The notes: generated by a model not told the origin, from the sequence alone. Positions 26,368-35,190 are shown, counted from the first letter of the stretch. The stretch: 64,000 nucleotides of DNA from Aurantiacibacter arachoides (GCF_009827335.1 NZ_WTYH01000001.1:1736001-1800000); one strand, 5' to 3'. Numbers and translations are program-made.

Positions 26368-27468
26368 ATGTCCCGCACAACCACACTGCTTGCCGCGATC
26401 TCGTTCGCCGCGCTGGCGATGACAGCGCCCGCCGCAGCACAGGATGCGCCCGCCGATCTCACCGTGCTGCAACCGATCCCCGCCGACTATGCGCCCCCGC
26501 GCACCAGCTGGGGCGATCCGGACCTGCGCGGTATGTGGCCGATCGACAATATCGCCAGCATTCCCATGCAGCGCCCCGCCCAGTTCGGTGACCGGTTCTA
26601 CCTGACGGACGAGGAATACGCCGCGCGCCAGCAACAGGCGAGCGGTTCGGACGAGCGTTACGCCGCAGAGGACGAGGCCGGCACCATTGGCTTTGGCCAC
26701 TGGGTGGAATCGGACGTATCGGGCCGCCGCACCTCGCTGCTCGTCAGCCCGGCGAACGGCCAGTTGCCGCCGATGACCGAGTGGGCGCAGCGCTACATGG
26801 CGCCGGGCGTCAGCCGCACCAGCTGGACGCCCAACACGCAATTCGACTGGGTGAGCGATTTCGACAGCTGGGATCGCTGCGTCAGCCGCGGTTTCCCGGC
26901 CAGCATGTTCCCCTTCCGCTACAACAACGGCATCGAGGTGATGCAGTCGCCCGGCTTCGTCGTCATCAACCTGGAAATGATCCACGACGCGCGCATCGTC
27001 CCCATCGTTGCCAACCGCGCCGCGGCCGAGGCCCGCCGCTGGCCCGCCGGCGTGGAGGCGTGGATGGGCCAGCCCATCGGCTGGTGGGAGGGTAACACCC
27101 TCGTGATCGAGACGAGCAACATCAAGAGCGGCAACAGCGCCGAGGAAGACACCGCGCTGCGCAATGCCTCTCCGCTCAACATGGCGACCATGGGCGTGCC
27201 GCCCTTCAACGTGATCCCCACCGGCCCGCAGGCGCGCGCGGTGGAGCGGCTGACGATGACCGGGCCGGACAGCATCGTCTACGAGATCACCTACACCGAC
27301 CCGCAGGTCTTCACCGCGCCGTGGACCGCCCGGCTCGACTGGACGCGCAACGACGAATACCAGTTCTTCGAATACGCCTGCCATGAAGGCAACGTGCAGG
27401 TGCGCAACTACATCAGCGCCAGCCAGGCCGGGGTAGAGCTTTCGGGCGAAAGCGGCGGGCTGGAATAA
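26368..27468 (+). CDS. secreted YACHEGN-motif protein, tandem copy 3
   Basis: The 366-aa exported protein (signal ISFAALAMTAPAAAQ) shares TSWGDPDLRGMWP, FDSWDRCVSRGFPASMFPF, GWWEGNTLVIETSNI and EYACHEGNVQVRNYISASQ with the two copies upstream. It has its own AGGAG ribosome site before the ATG at 26368 and a 64-bp gap upstream that carries the 14-bp repeats, so it may be expressed partly on its own. It has a short insertion near VANRAAAEARRW. Function unknown. Confidence 0.75.
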   Translation: MSRTTTLLAAISFAALAMTAPAAAQDAPADLTVLQPIPADYAPPRTSWGDPDLRGMWPIDNIASIPMQRPAQFGDRFYLTDEEYAARQQQASGSDERYAAEDEAGTIGFGHWVESDVSGRRTSLLVSPANGQLPPMTEWAQRYMAPGVSRTSWTPNTQFDWVSDFDSWDRCVSRGFPASMFPFRYNNGIEVMQSPGFVVINLEMIHDARIVPIVANRAAAEARRWPAGVEAWMGQPIGWWEGNTLVIETSNIKSGNSAEEDTALRNASPLNMATMGVPPFNVIPTGPQARAVERLTMTGPDSIVYEITYTDPQVFTAPWTARLDWTRNDEYQFFEYACHEGNVQVRNYISASQAGVELSGESGGLE

Positions 27469-27472
27469 CCCG

Positions 27473-29143
27473 ATGCGCTGCGGACACTTGCGGGCAGGCT
27501 TCGTCGCCCTGATGCTGGCGGGCACCGCCGGTTGCACCACGATGGCCGATACCGGCGCGCCAGCTGCCCGCGTTCAGGATGGCCCGGTGCGCACGGCGGG
27601 CGGCCTGGTGCGTGGCGTCGCGTCAGGGGCGGTTGACGGTATCACCGTGTTCCGCGGTATTCCCTTCGCCGCCCCGCCCGTGGGGCCGCTGCGCTGGGAA
27701 ATGCCCCGCCCGGCCCCCGGCTGGCAGGGCGTGCGCGACGCCTCGGAATGGGGTGACAACTGCGTGCAGAATCCTGCCCCGCAGCGGTTCCCGGTCAATT
27801 CCGCCACCGACCTGCCGGGCAGTCCGGCCATGTCGGAAGATTGCCTCACCCTCAATATCTGGACCCCCGCGGTGTCTGGCGAGGAGCGGCTGCCGGTCAT
27901 GGTGTGGGTCTACGGCGGCGCTTACAACGAGGGTGGCGGATCGGCTCCGTTCAGCCACGGCGACCATCTGGCGGCCAAGGGCGCGGTGGTGGTCACCTTC
28001 AATTACCGGGTGGGCTCGCTCGGCTTCTTCGCCCATCCGGAACTGACGGCGCGCGACGGCCACAGCGGCAACCAGGCGCTGGGCGATGCGGTGGCCGCGC
28101 TGCAATGGGTGCACGACAACATCGCGGCCTTCGGCGGCGACCCGGCGCGCGTGACGATCTTCGGTGAAAGCGCCGGTTCCGCCATGAACGCTGCGCTGGC
28201 CGGGGCCCCGCCGGCCGATGGCCTGATAACCCGCGTCATCGCACAAAGCGGGACCTGGCAGGGTCTCAACATCGGGCAAATGGTAGCCCGCGAGGCCGCC
28301 GAGCAGCGCAGCCTGGCCGCGGCGCAGGCCCGTTTCGGCGCGAGCGACCTCGCCACCTTGCGCGCCCTTCCTGCGACCGAGATCAACGCGAGCATCCCCG
28401 GCCAGGGCATGATCGTCGATGGCCATATCGTGCCGGAAGACCTGACCCGCGTGTTTGTGGCAGGCCGGCAGCTGGATGTGGACGTGCTCACCGGTTCGAA
28501 CGAGGACGAGGGCAGCTTTACCGCCCTGTTCGGCCCGCCCGCCACGCTGGCGAGCTGGACGCAGGGCGAGGCCATGCGTTGGGGCGATGCGGTAGAATTG
28601 GGCCGCGCGGCCTATCCCGTCACCACTGATGCCGAGGCGCTGACCACGGCCACCCAGCCGTTCGGTGACAACATGACCTGGCTCCATCGCCAGTTCGCCA
28701 TGTGGCAGGCCGCGCGCGGCAACCGCGCGTTCCACTACTGGTTCCGCCACGATCCGCCCTATGACGAAGGGCGCGGCAACCTGGGGGCCGCCCACACGGG
28801 CGAAATCCCCTACGTGTTCGACAACCTGTGCGCCCCGCGCACCTTTCCCGGCGGATCGTCGGTCGAGCGGATGTGCGGCAACGCGGCGGAGGAGGCCCTG
28901 GCCGACATGGTCTCGCAATACTGGGTGAACTTCGCTGCCACCGGCGATCCGAACGGGACCGCTGGCAACGGCGCAGCCCTGCCGCGCTGGCCCGAGGTCG
29001 ACACGCTGGGGCCGAACCAAGTGTTCGTGATCGATGCGGAGCGGACGGGCGTTGCCGAATGGATCGGCCCGGCCAAGATTTCACTTTACGACGAAATCTT
29101 CCGCAGCCGCGTGGCAGAACCGCTGGGCATCGCGGCCGACTGA
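27473..29143 (+). CDS. type-B carboxylesterase, exported lipoprotein
   Basis: The 556-aa alpha/beta hydrolase of the carboxylesterase/para-nitrobenzyl esterase type begins with a lipobox (LAGTAGC), so it should be anchored outside the cytoplasm. The nucleophile is Ser233 in FGESAGS; the oxyanion loop is MVWVYGGAYNEGG, and the acid and histidine lie in NEDEGSFT and GAAHTGEIPYVF. Cys residues around SEDCLTLNIW may form the family disulfide. It starts 4 bp after copy 3, so it is part of the same run and may release the alcohol that the quinoproteins oxidise. Confidence 0.88.
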   Translation: MRCGHLRAGFVALMLAGTAGCTTMADTGAPAARVQDGPVRTAGGLVRGVASGAVDGITVFRGIPFAAPPVGPLRWEMPRPAPGWQGVRDASEWGDNCVQNPAPQRFPVNSATDLPGSPAMSEDCLTLNIWTPAVSGEERLPVMVWVYGGAYNEGGGSAPFSHGDHLAAKGAVVVTFNYRVGSLGFFAHPELTARDGHSGNQALGDAVAALQWVHDNIAAFGGDPARVTIFGESAGSAMNAALAGAPPADGLITRVIAQSGTWQGLNIGQMVAREAAEQRSLAAAQARFGASDLATLRALPATEINASIPGQGMIVDGHIVPEDLTRVFVAGRQLDVDVLTGSNEDEGSFTALFGPPATLASWTQGEAMRWGDAVELGRAAYPVTTDAEALTTATQPFGDNMTWLHRQFAMWQAARGNRAFHYWFRHDPPYDEGRGNLGAAHTGEIPYVFDNLCAPRTFPGGSSVERMCGNAAEEALADMVSQYWVNFAATGDPNGTAGNGAALPRWPEVDTLGPNQVFVIDAERTGVAEWIGPAKISLYDEIFRSRVAEPLGIAAD

Positions 29144-29179
29144 CGCCCTTCCCCGAAAAGGGAAATCCGCAGCTCGCCA

Positions 29180-29213
29180 GAAAAGGGCGCGGGGGGGCCT
29201 TTCCCCCCGCGCT
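29180..29213 (-). terminator. strong hairpin between convergent genes
   Basis: GCGCGGGGGG (29187-29196) and CCCCCCGCGC (29203-29212) form a perfect 10-bp stem with a 6-nt loop. On the minus strand CCTTTT follows, which suits termination of the DUF6644 pair. On the plus strand the tail is only TTCTT, so it may also act weakly for the esterase. Confidence 0.75.
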
Positions 29214-29216
29214 TCT

Positions 29217-29735
29217 TCAGTAGAAAATGCCCAGCGTGAAGCCGATTGCCCGCCCGGCGAACACCACGCCAATCCAGAACACCAGCGACAGCGTAGCCGC
29301 CACCTTGGCGCCCGTCGGCAGGTGCAGGCCGGTATCCCAGTCGTGCACCGTCTTGTAGGTGACGAAGTGGAAATACAGCATGTTGAGCGCGGCCAGCACC
29401 AGCAGGCCCATCTTCATGATGAAATAGGGGTTCGCCATGTAGCTGGACGCCTTGCTGATGAACAGCAGCGTGCCGGTGATCGCGGCCAGCACAAAGGCGC
29501 CCCAGGTCCACGGCAGGGTATCGCTGCTCATGCGGGTCACCGCCGTCTCGTTGGAGGCGATGCCCAGCAGGCGCAGGTCCATCACCGCGATCGTACCGAT
29601 TACCGTGACCAGCGCGATGACGTGGATCGTCTCCAGCGTGGGAAAGGCCCACAGGCTCTCCGCGATGGAGGTGCCGAGCGAGGAATATTCAATCGATTCC
29701 CAGATATTGGTGGGTTCGGGATAATAGGAAGCCAT
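29217..29735 (-). CDS. DUF6644-like inner-membrane protein, copy A
   Basis: The 172-aa protein has about four to five transmembrane helices: IHVIALVTVIGTIAVMDLRLL, WGAFVLAAITGTLLFIS, FIMKMGLLVLAALNMLYFHF and VAATLSLVFWIGVVFAGRAIG. Histidines sit at helix ends (ETIHVIA, MLYFHFV, KTVHDWD), an arrangement that could ligate haem, but no axial-ligand pair can be proved. It pairs with copy B 14 nt upstream on the same strand. Homologues are known to me as DUF6644 proteins beside PQQ and DUF6152 genes. A GAGGGG site precedes the ATG at 29735. Confidence 0.7.
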   Translation of the reverse strand: MASYYPEPTNIWESIEYSSLGTSIAESLWAFPTLETIHVIALVTVIGTIAVMDLRLLGIASNETAVTRMSSDTLPWTWGAFVLAAITGTLLFISKASSYMANPYFIMKMGLLVLAALNMLYFHFVTYKTVHDWDTGLHLPTGAKVAATLSLVFWIGVVFAGRAIGFTLGIFY

Positions 29736-29749
29736 GTCAGATAATCCCC

Positions 29750-30286
29750 TCAAACCGGCGCGTAGGCGATCCAGCGGCCGCCCACCATCACCAGACACCA
29801 CAGCACGACGACGACCCAGCTGGTCGTGCGTACAAGCGCATTGGCACGCCATTGCGGCCCCCCGGCGTGGGCCTGCGCCCGCACCCCGCGCTGGAATATG
29901 ATCGTCACCGCCAGCAACAGTGCCAGGCTGATCATCTTGAACCAGAAAATCGCGTTGATCATGTTGCGCACCGGTTCGGCGAACAGCATCAGCACGCCGC
30001 TGACGGCGATGAACACTAGTGCCCACCAGATCCACGGCAGGTAGCGCGCCGAAACCTGCGGCACGGTGCGCGTTCCGCCGGCAAGATCGTTGATCCGCAG
30101 CGTCAGCATCAATGTGGCGCCGAAGCCCAGCGCGATCGACAGGATGTGCATCACCTGCGCCAGCGGCACGCCCCAGAAATTTTCCACCATCACCCGGCTT
30201 ATGCCGGTTTCCTGCATCCAGAATGCCCAGTCGAGGAGGAACGTGTTCCTCAACCACTCGGTCCATTCGAAAAAGAAATCTCCCAT
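29750..30286 (-). CDS. DUF6644-like inner-membrane protein, copy B
   Basis: The 178-aa protein has a periplasm-facing Trp-rich start (FFFEWTEWLRNTFLLDWAFW) and about four transmembrane helices: AQVMHILSIALGFGATLML, YLPWIWWALVFIAVSGVLML, WFKMISLALLLAVTIIFQ and TTSWVVVVLWCLVMVGGRWIAY. His in QVMHILS matches a His in copy A. The ATG at 30286 follows GGGGAT; an upstream in-frame start would add a poorly conserved tail. It is divergent from the second PQQ dehydrogenase, with a shared 196-bp promoter region. Confidence 0.7.
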   Translation of the reverse strand: MGDFFFEWTEWLRNTFLLDWAFWMQETGISRVMVENFWGVPLAQVMHILSIALGFGATLMLTLRINDLAGGTRTVPQVSARYLPWIWWALVFIAVSGVLMLFAEPVRNMINAIFWFKMISLALLLAVTIIFQRGVRAQAHAGGPQWRANALVRTTSWVVVVLWCLVMVGGRWIAYAPV

Positions 30287-30482
30287 CGGCCAATCCCCCG
30301 ATTCGCGTTGTCCCTGCGGGAGACGCGTTGACCATGTCCGACCGCGCCGTCCCTTGTTATCGGCAATCGCGCTAGCGATGAGGGCGGCCATTGCCAAGCC
30401 CCGGAAGCGCGTTTAGGACATAATCAACGAAACATGCAAGGGGAGGCGATTCCCCGGTGTGGGCAAGGGATGGGAGATTGCG
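30287..30482. promoter_or_regulatory. divergent promoter region, DUF6644 pair and PQQ dehydrogenase 2
   Basis: This 196-bp gap must hold the promoters of both directions. No repeated operator was visible and no small gene is convincing. A purine-rich GGGGAGG at about 30439 and GGGAG at 30474 lie before the plus-strand gene. Confidence 0.4.
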
Positions 30483-32441
30483 ATGCGGGCGCGACGCATG
30501 GGGACGATGGGGCTGGCCATGTTGCTGGCGTCCTGCGCCGCCATTCCCGATACGGGCGCCGCGCCGGCGTCAAGCGCGGCGATACCCGCGCAGCCCGATG
30601 GCGACTGGCAGACGCTGCACCGCGATCTTGCCGCGACGCGCTACTCCCCGCTCGACCAGGTCACCCGCGCCAACGTCGGCCAGTTGCAGCAGGCGTGGAG
30701 TTATTCCTACCGCGCGCTCAACCAGGCCGTGCCGCTGGTGATCGACGGGATCATGTACTTTCCCGCCGCCAACCGGATCGTCGCGCTCGATGCAGCCACC
30801 GGGGCCGAGGTATGGGTCCACACACAACAGTTTCCCGCTGCGGAAAACGGGCCGCCGGGCGGGTTTGCCGGGCGCGGGCTCGGCTACTGGCCGGGGGATG
30901 GCGCGCACGCGCCGCGCCTGCTGGTGATGGCCGGCACGCAGCTCATGGCCTTTGACCTTGCCACCGGCACACCCGTCGCCTCGTTCGGAGACAACGGCGC
31001 GGTCACGGTCGATCCCGGCTATTCGGGCACGCCGACCATCACCGGCAACGTCGCCATCGTGGGGGCCGCCAGCCTGGAAAACCCGCGCGGCAACCCCGGC
31101 AATCCGCGTGGCTACGACGTGGTGACCGGCGCGAAGCTGTGGGAATTCGATACCACGCCCGATCCCGGCGAACGGTTCAGCGAGACCTGGGGCGAAGGCG
31201 GCTCCGTCAATCGCGGGGGCACCAACATGTGGGGGTTCGCCGCCACGGTCGATGCCGCCACCGGAACCGCCTACCTGCCCATCGCCGGCCCCGCGCACAA
31301 CTATTACGGCGGCGACCGGCCGGGCACCAACCTGTTCGGCAATTCGGTGGTCGCGGTCGATGCCCGCACCGGCGCATACCGCTGGCATTTCCAGACCGTC
31401 CACCACGACATCTGGGACATCGACATGAGCCATGCCGGGCCGCTGATCCCGGTCACGGCGCCCGACGGCACGCGCCAGATGGCGATCGCCAACGTGGGCA
31501 AGTCCTCCAACTTCTTCCTTCTCGATGCCACGGACGGCGACCCGGTGCTCCCGGTCGAGGAGCGCCCCTTCCCCGCTGGTGACGTGCCGGGCGAATACTA
31601 TCACCCGACCCAGCCCATCCCGGTGCTTACTCCGCCGCTCAGTCGCGTTGCCATGACCGAGGCTGACATCGTCACGGCCGACGATACCACCGCCACCCAT
31701 GCTGCCGCGTGCCGCGCGATGTGGGACCGGGCTGGCGGCTACATCAATCTGGGGCAATACACGCCCTTCATGTACCGCGCGCCCGGTGCCCCGGTGCGGT
31801 CCACCATCCAGCTTCCCGGCGGCATCGGCGGGGTCAACTGGGGCGGCCCGGCGGCGGATCCGACCACGGGCATGGTCTACGTCAACGCGCTCGATACCTC
31901 ACTGGTCGGCTGGGTGGAACAGGTGGAGGGCGACGCGCCCTACAGCTTCGACGCCAGCGACGGCGGATCGATGACCGCGTACGATCGGGCCAGCGTCAAC
32001 GGCAAGGGCCCGTTCTTCACCTTCGAAGCGCCGCTTTCGGGCCAGTACGATGCCAACGGTCGCCCCGTCGGCACGGTGCTGCCCTGCTACAAGCCGCCGT
32101 GGGCGCGGCTGACGGCGGTCAACGCCAATACCGGCGAGATCGCCTGGGCCGTGCCGCTCGGCATGTTTGACGAGGATGCGCTGCCCGAGGATCGCCGCGT
32201 GCTCGGCAATGCCGGCAGCGCCGGCCCCACGGTGACCGCGGGCGGACTGGTATTCGTCGGCGCGACCAACGACCAGCGCTTCCGCGCCTTCGACTCCGCC
32301 AGTGGGGCCCAGCTTTGGGAAACGCAGCTACGCGGAAATGCCAATGCCAATCCGTTCGTCTATCGCGGACGCGACGGGCGAGAATTCGTGGCGATCAACG
32401 CGGGCGGCGCTATCGTCGCCTTTGCGCTGCCGCGACAATGA
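30483..32441 (+). CDS. PQQ-dependent dehydrogenase lipoprotein, second copy
   Basis: The 652-aa quinoprotein propeller has a lipobox (AMLLASCAAI), the opening DWQTLHRDLAATRYSPLDQVTRANV, the active-site segment WHFQTVHHDIWDIDMSHAG (about residues 300-318), a single mid-protein Cys-containing stretch (HAAACRAMW) and the closing block GPTVTAGGLVFVGATND. It differs from the first copy enough to suggest another substrate. The ATG at 30483 follows GGGAG by 8 nt; an in-frame ATG at 30459 is possible. It is followed by a distant YACHEGN relative and DUF6152 on the same strand. Confidence 0.9.
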   Translation: MRARRMGTMGLAMLLASCAAIPDTGAAPASSAAIPAQPDGDWQTLHRDLAATRYSPLDQVTRANVGQLQQAWSYSYRALNQAVPLVIDGIMYFPAANRIVALDAATGAEVWVHTQQFPAAENGPPGGFAGRGLGYWPGDGAHAPRLLVMAGTQLMAFDLATGTPVASFGDNGAVTVDPGYSGTPTITGNVAIVGAASLENPRGNPGNPRGYDVVTGAKLWEFDTTPDPGERFSETWGEGGSVNRGGTNMWGFAATVDAATGTAYLPIAGPAHNYYGGDRPGTNLFGNSVVAVDARTGAYRWHFQTVHHDIWDIDMSHAGPLIPVTAPDGTRQMAIANVGKSSNFFLLDATDGDPVLPVEERPFPAGDVPGEYYHPTQPIPVLTPPLSRVAMTEADIVTADDTTATHAAACRAMWDRAGGYINLGQYTPFMYRAPGAPVRSTIQLPGGIGGVNWGGPAADPTTGMVYVNALDTSLVGWVEQVEGDAPYSFDASDGGSMTAYDRASVNGKGPFFTFEAPLSGQYDANGRPVGTVLPCYKPPWARLTAVNANTGEIAWAVPLGMFDEDALPEDRRVLGNAGSAGPTVTAGGLVFVGATNDQRFRAFDSASGAQLWETQLRGNANANPFVYRGRDGREFVAINAGGAIVAFALPRQ

Positions 32442-32474
32442 CCAGTTGACGACCAGATAAGGGGATACGTGAGG

Positions 32475-33374
32475 ATGAAGTACAAGGCATTCACGGCGCT
32501 TGCCGCCGGCGCCATCGCGATTTCGGGCTGCACCGCCACCACCGCCGACGCGCCGATGCGCAGCAATGCGGCGGCATCCACGTCGGCGGGCGGCATGGCC
32601 ATGACCCGCATCGGCGATGCGCCCAATTTCAACGGCGTGTGGCAGGTGATGAACTCTGCCAACTGGAACCTGGAGCCGCACAGCGCCGCAGCCAACCCGT
32701 TGCCGCAGGGCGACCGCATCCTGGGCGCGATCGGAGCAATCCCCGCCGGGCTGGGCGTGATCGAAGGCGGCACGATCCCCTACAACGAAGCGGCGCAGGA
32801 ACGCCTCGCCCTCAACCGCGCGAACGTTATCAACCACGATCCCGAAGCGGCCTGCTATCTGCCCGGCATCCCGCGCGCGACCTACATGCCGCACCCGTTC
32901 CAGATCGTGCAGGGCGACGGCGACGACATCCTGATGGTCTACGAATATGCCAGCGCCAATCGCGTGATCCACATGGGCGAGGTCGGCATTCCGCCGATCG
33001 ATACGTGGATGGGCACCAGCTATGGCCGCTGGGATGGCGACACGCTGGTCGTGACCACGCTGGCGCAAGGCCCCGGCCTGGTGAAATTGCCGGCGGGCGA
33101 GATGATGGACGGCGTGACCTGGCTCGACCGGGCGGGCAACTACCTCACCAACACCGCCACCGTGATCGAACGCTTCACCATGGACGAGAGTGGCGACCAC
33201 ATGGATTATTCGGTCTCGATCGAGGATCCCACCGTCTACACCCGCCCCTGGACCATCAACATGACGCTTTACCGCGCCGTGGGTGCCGATGCCCAGCTGC
33301 TGGAATTCAAGTGCGTGCCGTTTTCCGAAAACCTGCTCTACGGTGACTTAATCGAAGGGCAAGGTAGCGAGTGA
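32475..33374 (+). CDS. exported lipoprotein, diverged relative of the YACHEGN family
   Basis: The 299-aa product has a lipobox (AIAISGC, Cys19). It keeps the layout of the three tandem proteins without the exact motifs: PNFNGVWQ, then EAACYLPGIPRATYMPHPFQI in place of the DRC...GFPASMFPF block, YGRWDGDTLVVTTL, ERFTMDESGDHMDYSVSIED, and FKCVPFSENLLYG where the others have YACHEGN. The two cysteines are kept, which supports a disulfide. It follows PQQ dehydrogenase 2 by 33 bp. A GTG at 32469 is an alternative start. Confidence 0.7.
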   Translation: MKYKAFTALAAGAIAISGCTATTADAPMRSNAAASTSAGGMAMTRIGDAPNFNGVWQVMNSANWNLEPHSAAANPLPQGDRILGAIGAIPAGLGVIEGGTIPYNEAAQERLALNRANVINHDPEAACYLPGIPRATYMPHPFQIVQGDGDDILMVYEYASANRVIHMGEVGIPPIDTWMGTSYGRWDGDTLVVTTLAQGPGLVKLPAGEMMDGVTWLDRAGNYLTNTATVIERFTMDESGDHMDYSVSIEDPTVYTRPWTINMTLYRAVGADAQLLEFKCVPFSENLLYGDLIEGQGSE

Positions 33375-33451
33375 TAGACGGACAAAGTCAATCTATGGTA
33401 TGACGGGCCATTCCGTGCCCCGGATGGCAGAAGATTCGTTCAAGGAGTGTC

Positions 33452-33877
33452 ATGATGCTTAAGTCCAAAATGGGCGCCGCCGCGATCGGCGCCGTGCTCA
33501 CCGTAACGGCGATTGGGGCCACAGCGCACCACTCGTTCGCCACCGAATTCGATCGCAACCGCCCCGTCCGCCTCGAAGGCACGGTGTCGATGTTCGAATG
33601 GGTGAACCCGCACAGCTGGATCCACATCGACGTGAACCGCAACGGCCGGACCGAACGCTGGCGCGTGGAAGGCGGCGCCCCCTCGGCGCTGCTGCGTCGT
33701 GGCTGGAACCGCAATTCGCTGCCCGGCGGCACGCGCATCATCGTCGATGCCTTCCAGGCACGCGACGGCGACACCCGCGCCTCGGCCGCGGAAATTCGCT
33801 TCCCCAACGGACGCGAGCTTTCGCTGGGCAACCCGACGACCGAGGCGGTTGCCGCCGCCGCACGTCGCGGCCAGTAG
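33452..33877 (+). CDS. DUF6152 secreted protein
   Basis: The 141-aa exported protein has a signal peptide (AAIGAVLTVTAIGATAHH), then HHSFATEFDRNRPVRLEGTV and FEWVNPHSWIHIDV, which are the hallmark segments of DUF6152. It is probably a small periplasmic beta-barrel (OB-like) domain. The His-His pair after the signal and HSWIH could bind a metal. AAGGAG precedes the start, and a second ATG follows directly. It closes the PQQ/YACHEGN run and is followed by a clear terminator. Confidence 0.85.
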   Translation: MMLKSKMGAAAIGAVLTVTAIGATAHHSFATEFDRNRPVRLEGTVSMFEWVNPHSWIHIDVNRNGRTERWRVEGGAPSALLRRGWNRNSLPGGTRIIVDAFQARDGDTRASAAEIRFPNGRELSLGNPTTEAVAAAARRGQ

Positions 33878-33907
33878 GCTGTCGCAAGCAGGGTCTGACC
33901 CTTCGAT

Positions 33908-33941
33908 GGGGGCTTCCGCAAGGAGGCCCCCGTTTTCGTTT
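33908..33941 (+). terminator. intrinsic terminator after DUF6152
   Basis: GGGGGCTTCC and GGAGGCCCCC form a 10-bp stem with one mismatch and a GCAA loop. GTTTTCGTTT follows. This ends the plus-strand run that starts at 30483. Confidence 0.85.
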
Positions 33942-33996
33942 GTCCGATTGACTTGCCGCGCCGTCGGCCTTGCTTCGCTACCGAGAGGATGGTCTG

Positions 33997-35190
33997 ATGA
34001 CCCGCACCCTTCGTTCCGCGCTTACCCTGTCTCTGTCGCTGCTGGCGGTGGCTATGCCGGCCTTCGCGCAGGAGGGCGCCGCACCGCGCACCTGCCGCGA
34101 CACCGCGCCGTTCCAGCCGATGGACTATCGCTCGGTCGAGCCGCTGGCCGACGGCCGGGTCACCTTTCGCCTGTGCGCACCCAATGCACGTGCCGTAAGG
34201 GTGATCAGCAACGATCTCGATCCGTGGGTGCCTGCCGGTTTCGGCGGCGGGGAACGAGGTCTTGCAATGGTGCGCGATACGGCGGGCCTGTGGAGCGCGA
34301 CCACGGCCCTCCCCGTGCCCGCGGACACGTATCGTTACAACTTCGAGATCGACGGCGCGAAAGTGCCCGATCCCATGGCCTCCACCTTCAGTCGGGAGCG
34401 CACGGGGGTGAACTCCACGTTCGAGATGCCGGGCGAGGCGGGTGCCTTTCAGTCCTACCGCGCGGACGTGCCGCACGGGATCGTCAGCCGGGTGGAATAC
34501 GCGTCGACCGCGCTTGGCGCGGTGCGCGAGGCCTATGTCTATACCCCGCCCGGCTACATGGCGGGAACGGGACGCTATCCGGTGCTCTACCTCGTCCACG
34601 GGGCGGGCGATTCGGCAGACAGCTGGAGCAGCGTGGGCCATGCCAACTACATCGCCGACAACCTGCTCGCCGCGGGCGAGGCGGAGGCGATGATCATCGT
34701 CATGCCTTTCGGCCATACGCCGCAGGGCAGCGCGCCGAACATGCTGGTGAACACCGCGTTCGGAGAGGATCTGACGACCGATCTCGTGCCCTTCATCGAC
34801 GCGACGTTTCGCACCCTGCCCGATGCCGACCACCGGGCCATGGCGGGCCTGTCGATGGGCGGCGCACACACGCTGAATTTCGGAGTGACGCGGCCCGACC
34901 TGTTCGGGGAAGTTGGCGTCTTCTCCATGGGGCTGGGATTCGACAATCCCGACGCGATTGCCAGCTACACGCGGCGCAACGCCGATGCCCTTGCCCGGCG
35001 GGCCGCATCAACCCAGCCGGTGTATTACGCCATGGGCCGCGACGATTTTCTCTACGCCAGCGCCGCGCCGACACTGGCGCTGTTCGAGGCGAACGGCATC
35101 CCCTACGATTACAACGAGAGCGACGGCGGCCACACCTGGATCAACTGGCGGCGGTACCTGCACGATTTCCTTCCCCGCCTGTTCCGATGA
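33997..35190 (+). CDS. secreted esterase of the feruloyl-esterase/EsterD type
   Basis: The 397-aa exported enzyme has a signal peptide (LSLSLLAVAMPAFAQ) and an N-terminal beta-sandwich like the CBM48/E-set domains of iroE/Fes/XynZ esterases (VTFRLCAPNARAVRVI ... DTYRYNFEIDG, about residues 45-140). An alpha/beta-hydrolase domain follows: nucleophile Ser286 in AGLSMGGAHT, oxyanion YLVHGAGDS, and a terminal His in NESDGGHTWINWR. Its substrate may be an ester of a phenolic acid or a siderophore-like compound. It lies after a terminator, so it is its own unit near the oxidation cluster. Confidence 0.87.
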   Translation: MTRTLRSALTLSLSLLAVAMPAFAQEGAAPRTCRDTAPFQPMDYRSVEPLADGRVTFRLCAPNARAVRVISNDLDPWVPAGFGGGERGLAMVRDTAGLWSATTALPVPADTYRYNFEIDGAKVPDPMASTFSRERTGVNSTFEMPGEAGAFQSYRADVPHGIVSRVEYASTALGAVREAYVYTPPGYMAGTGRYPVLYLVHGAGDSADSWSSVGHANYIADNLLAAGEAEAMIIVMPFGHTPQGSAPNMLVNTAFGEDLTTDLVPFIDATFRTLPDADHRAMAGLSMGGAHTLNFGVTRPDLFGEVGVFSMGLGFDNPDAIASYTRRNADALARRAASTQPVYYAMGRDDFLYASAAPTLALFEANGIPYDYNESDGGHTWINWRRYLHDFLPRLFR

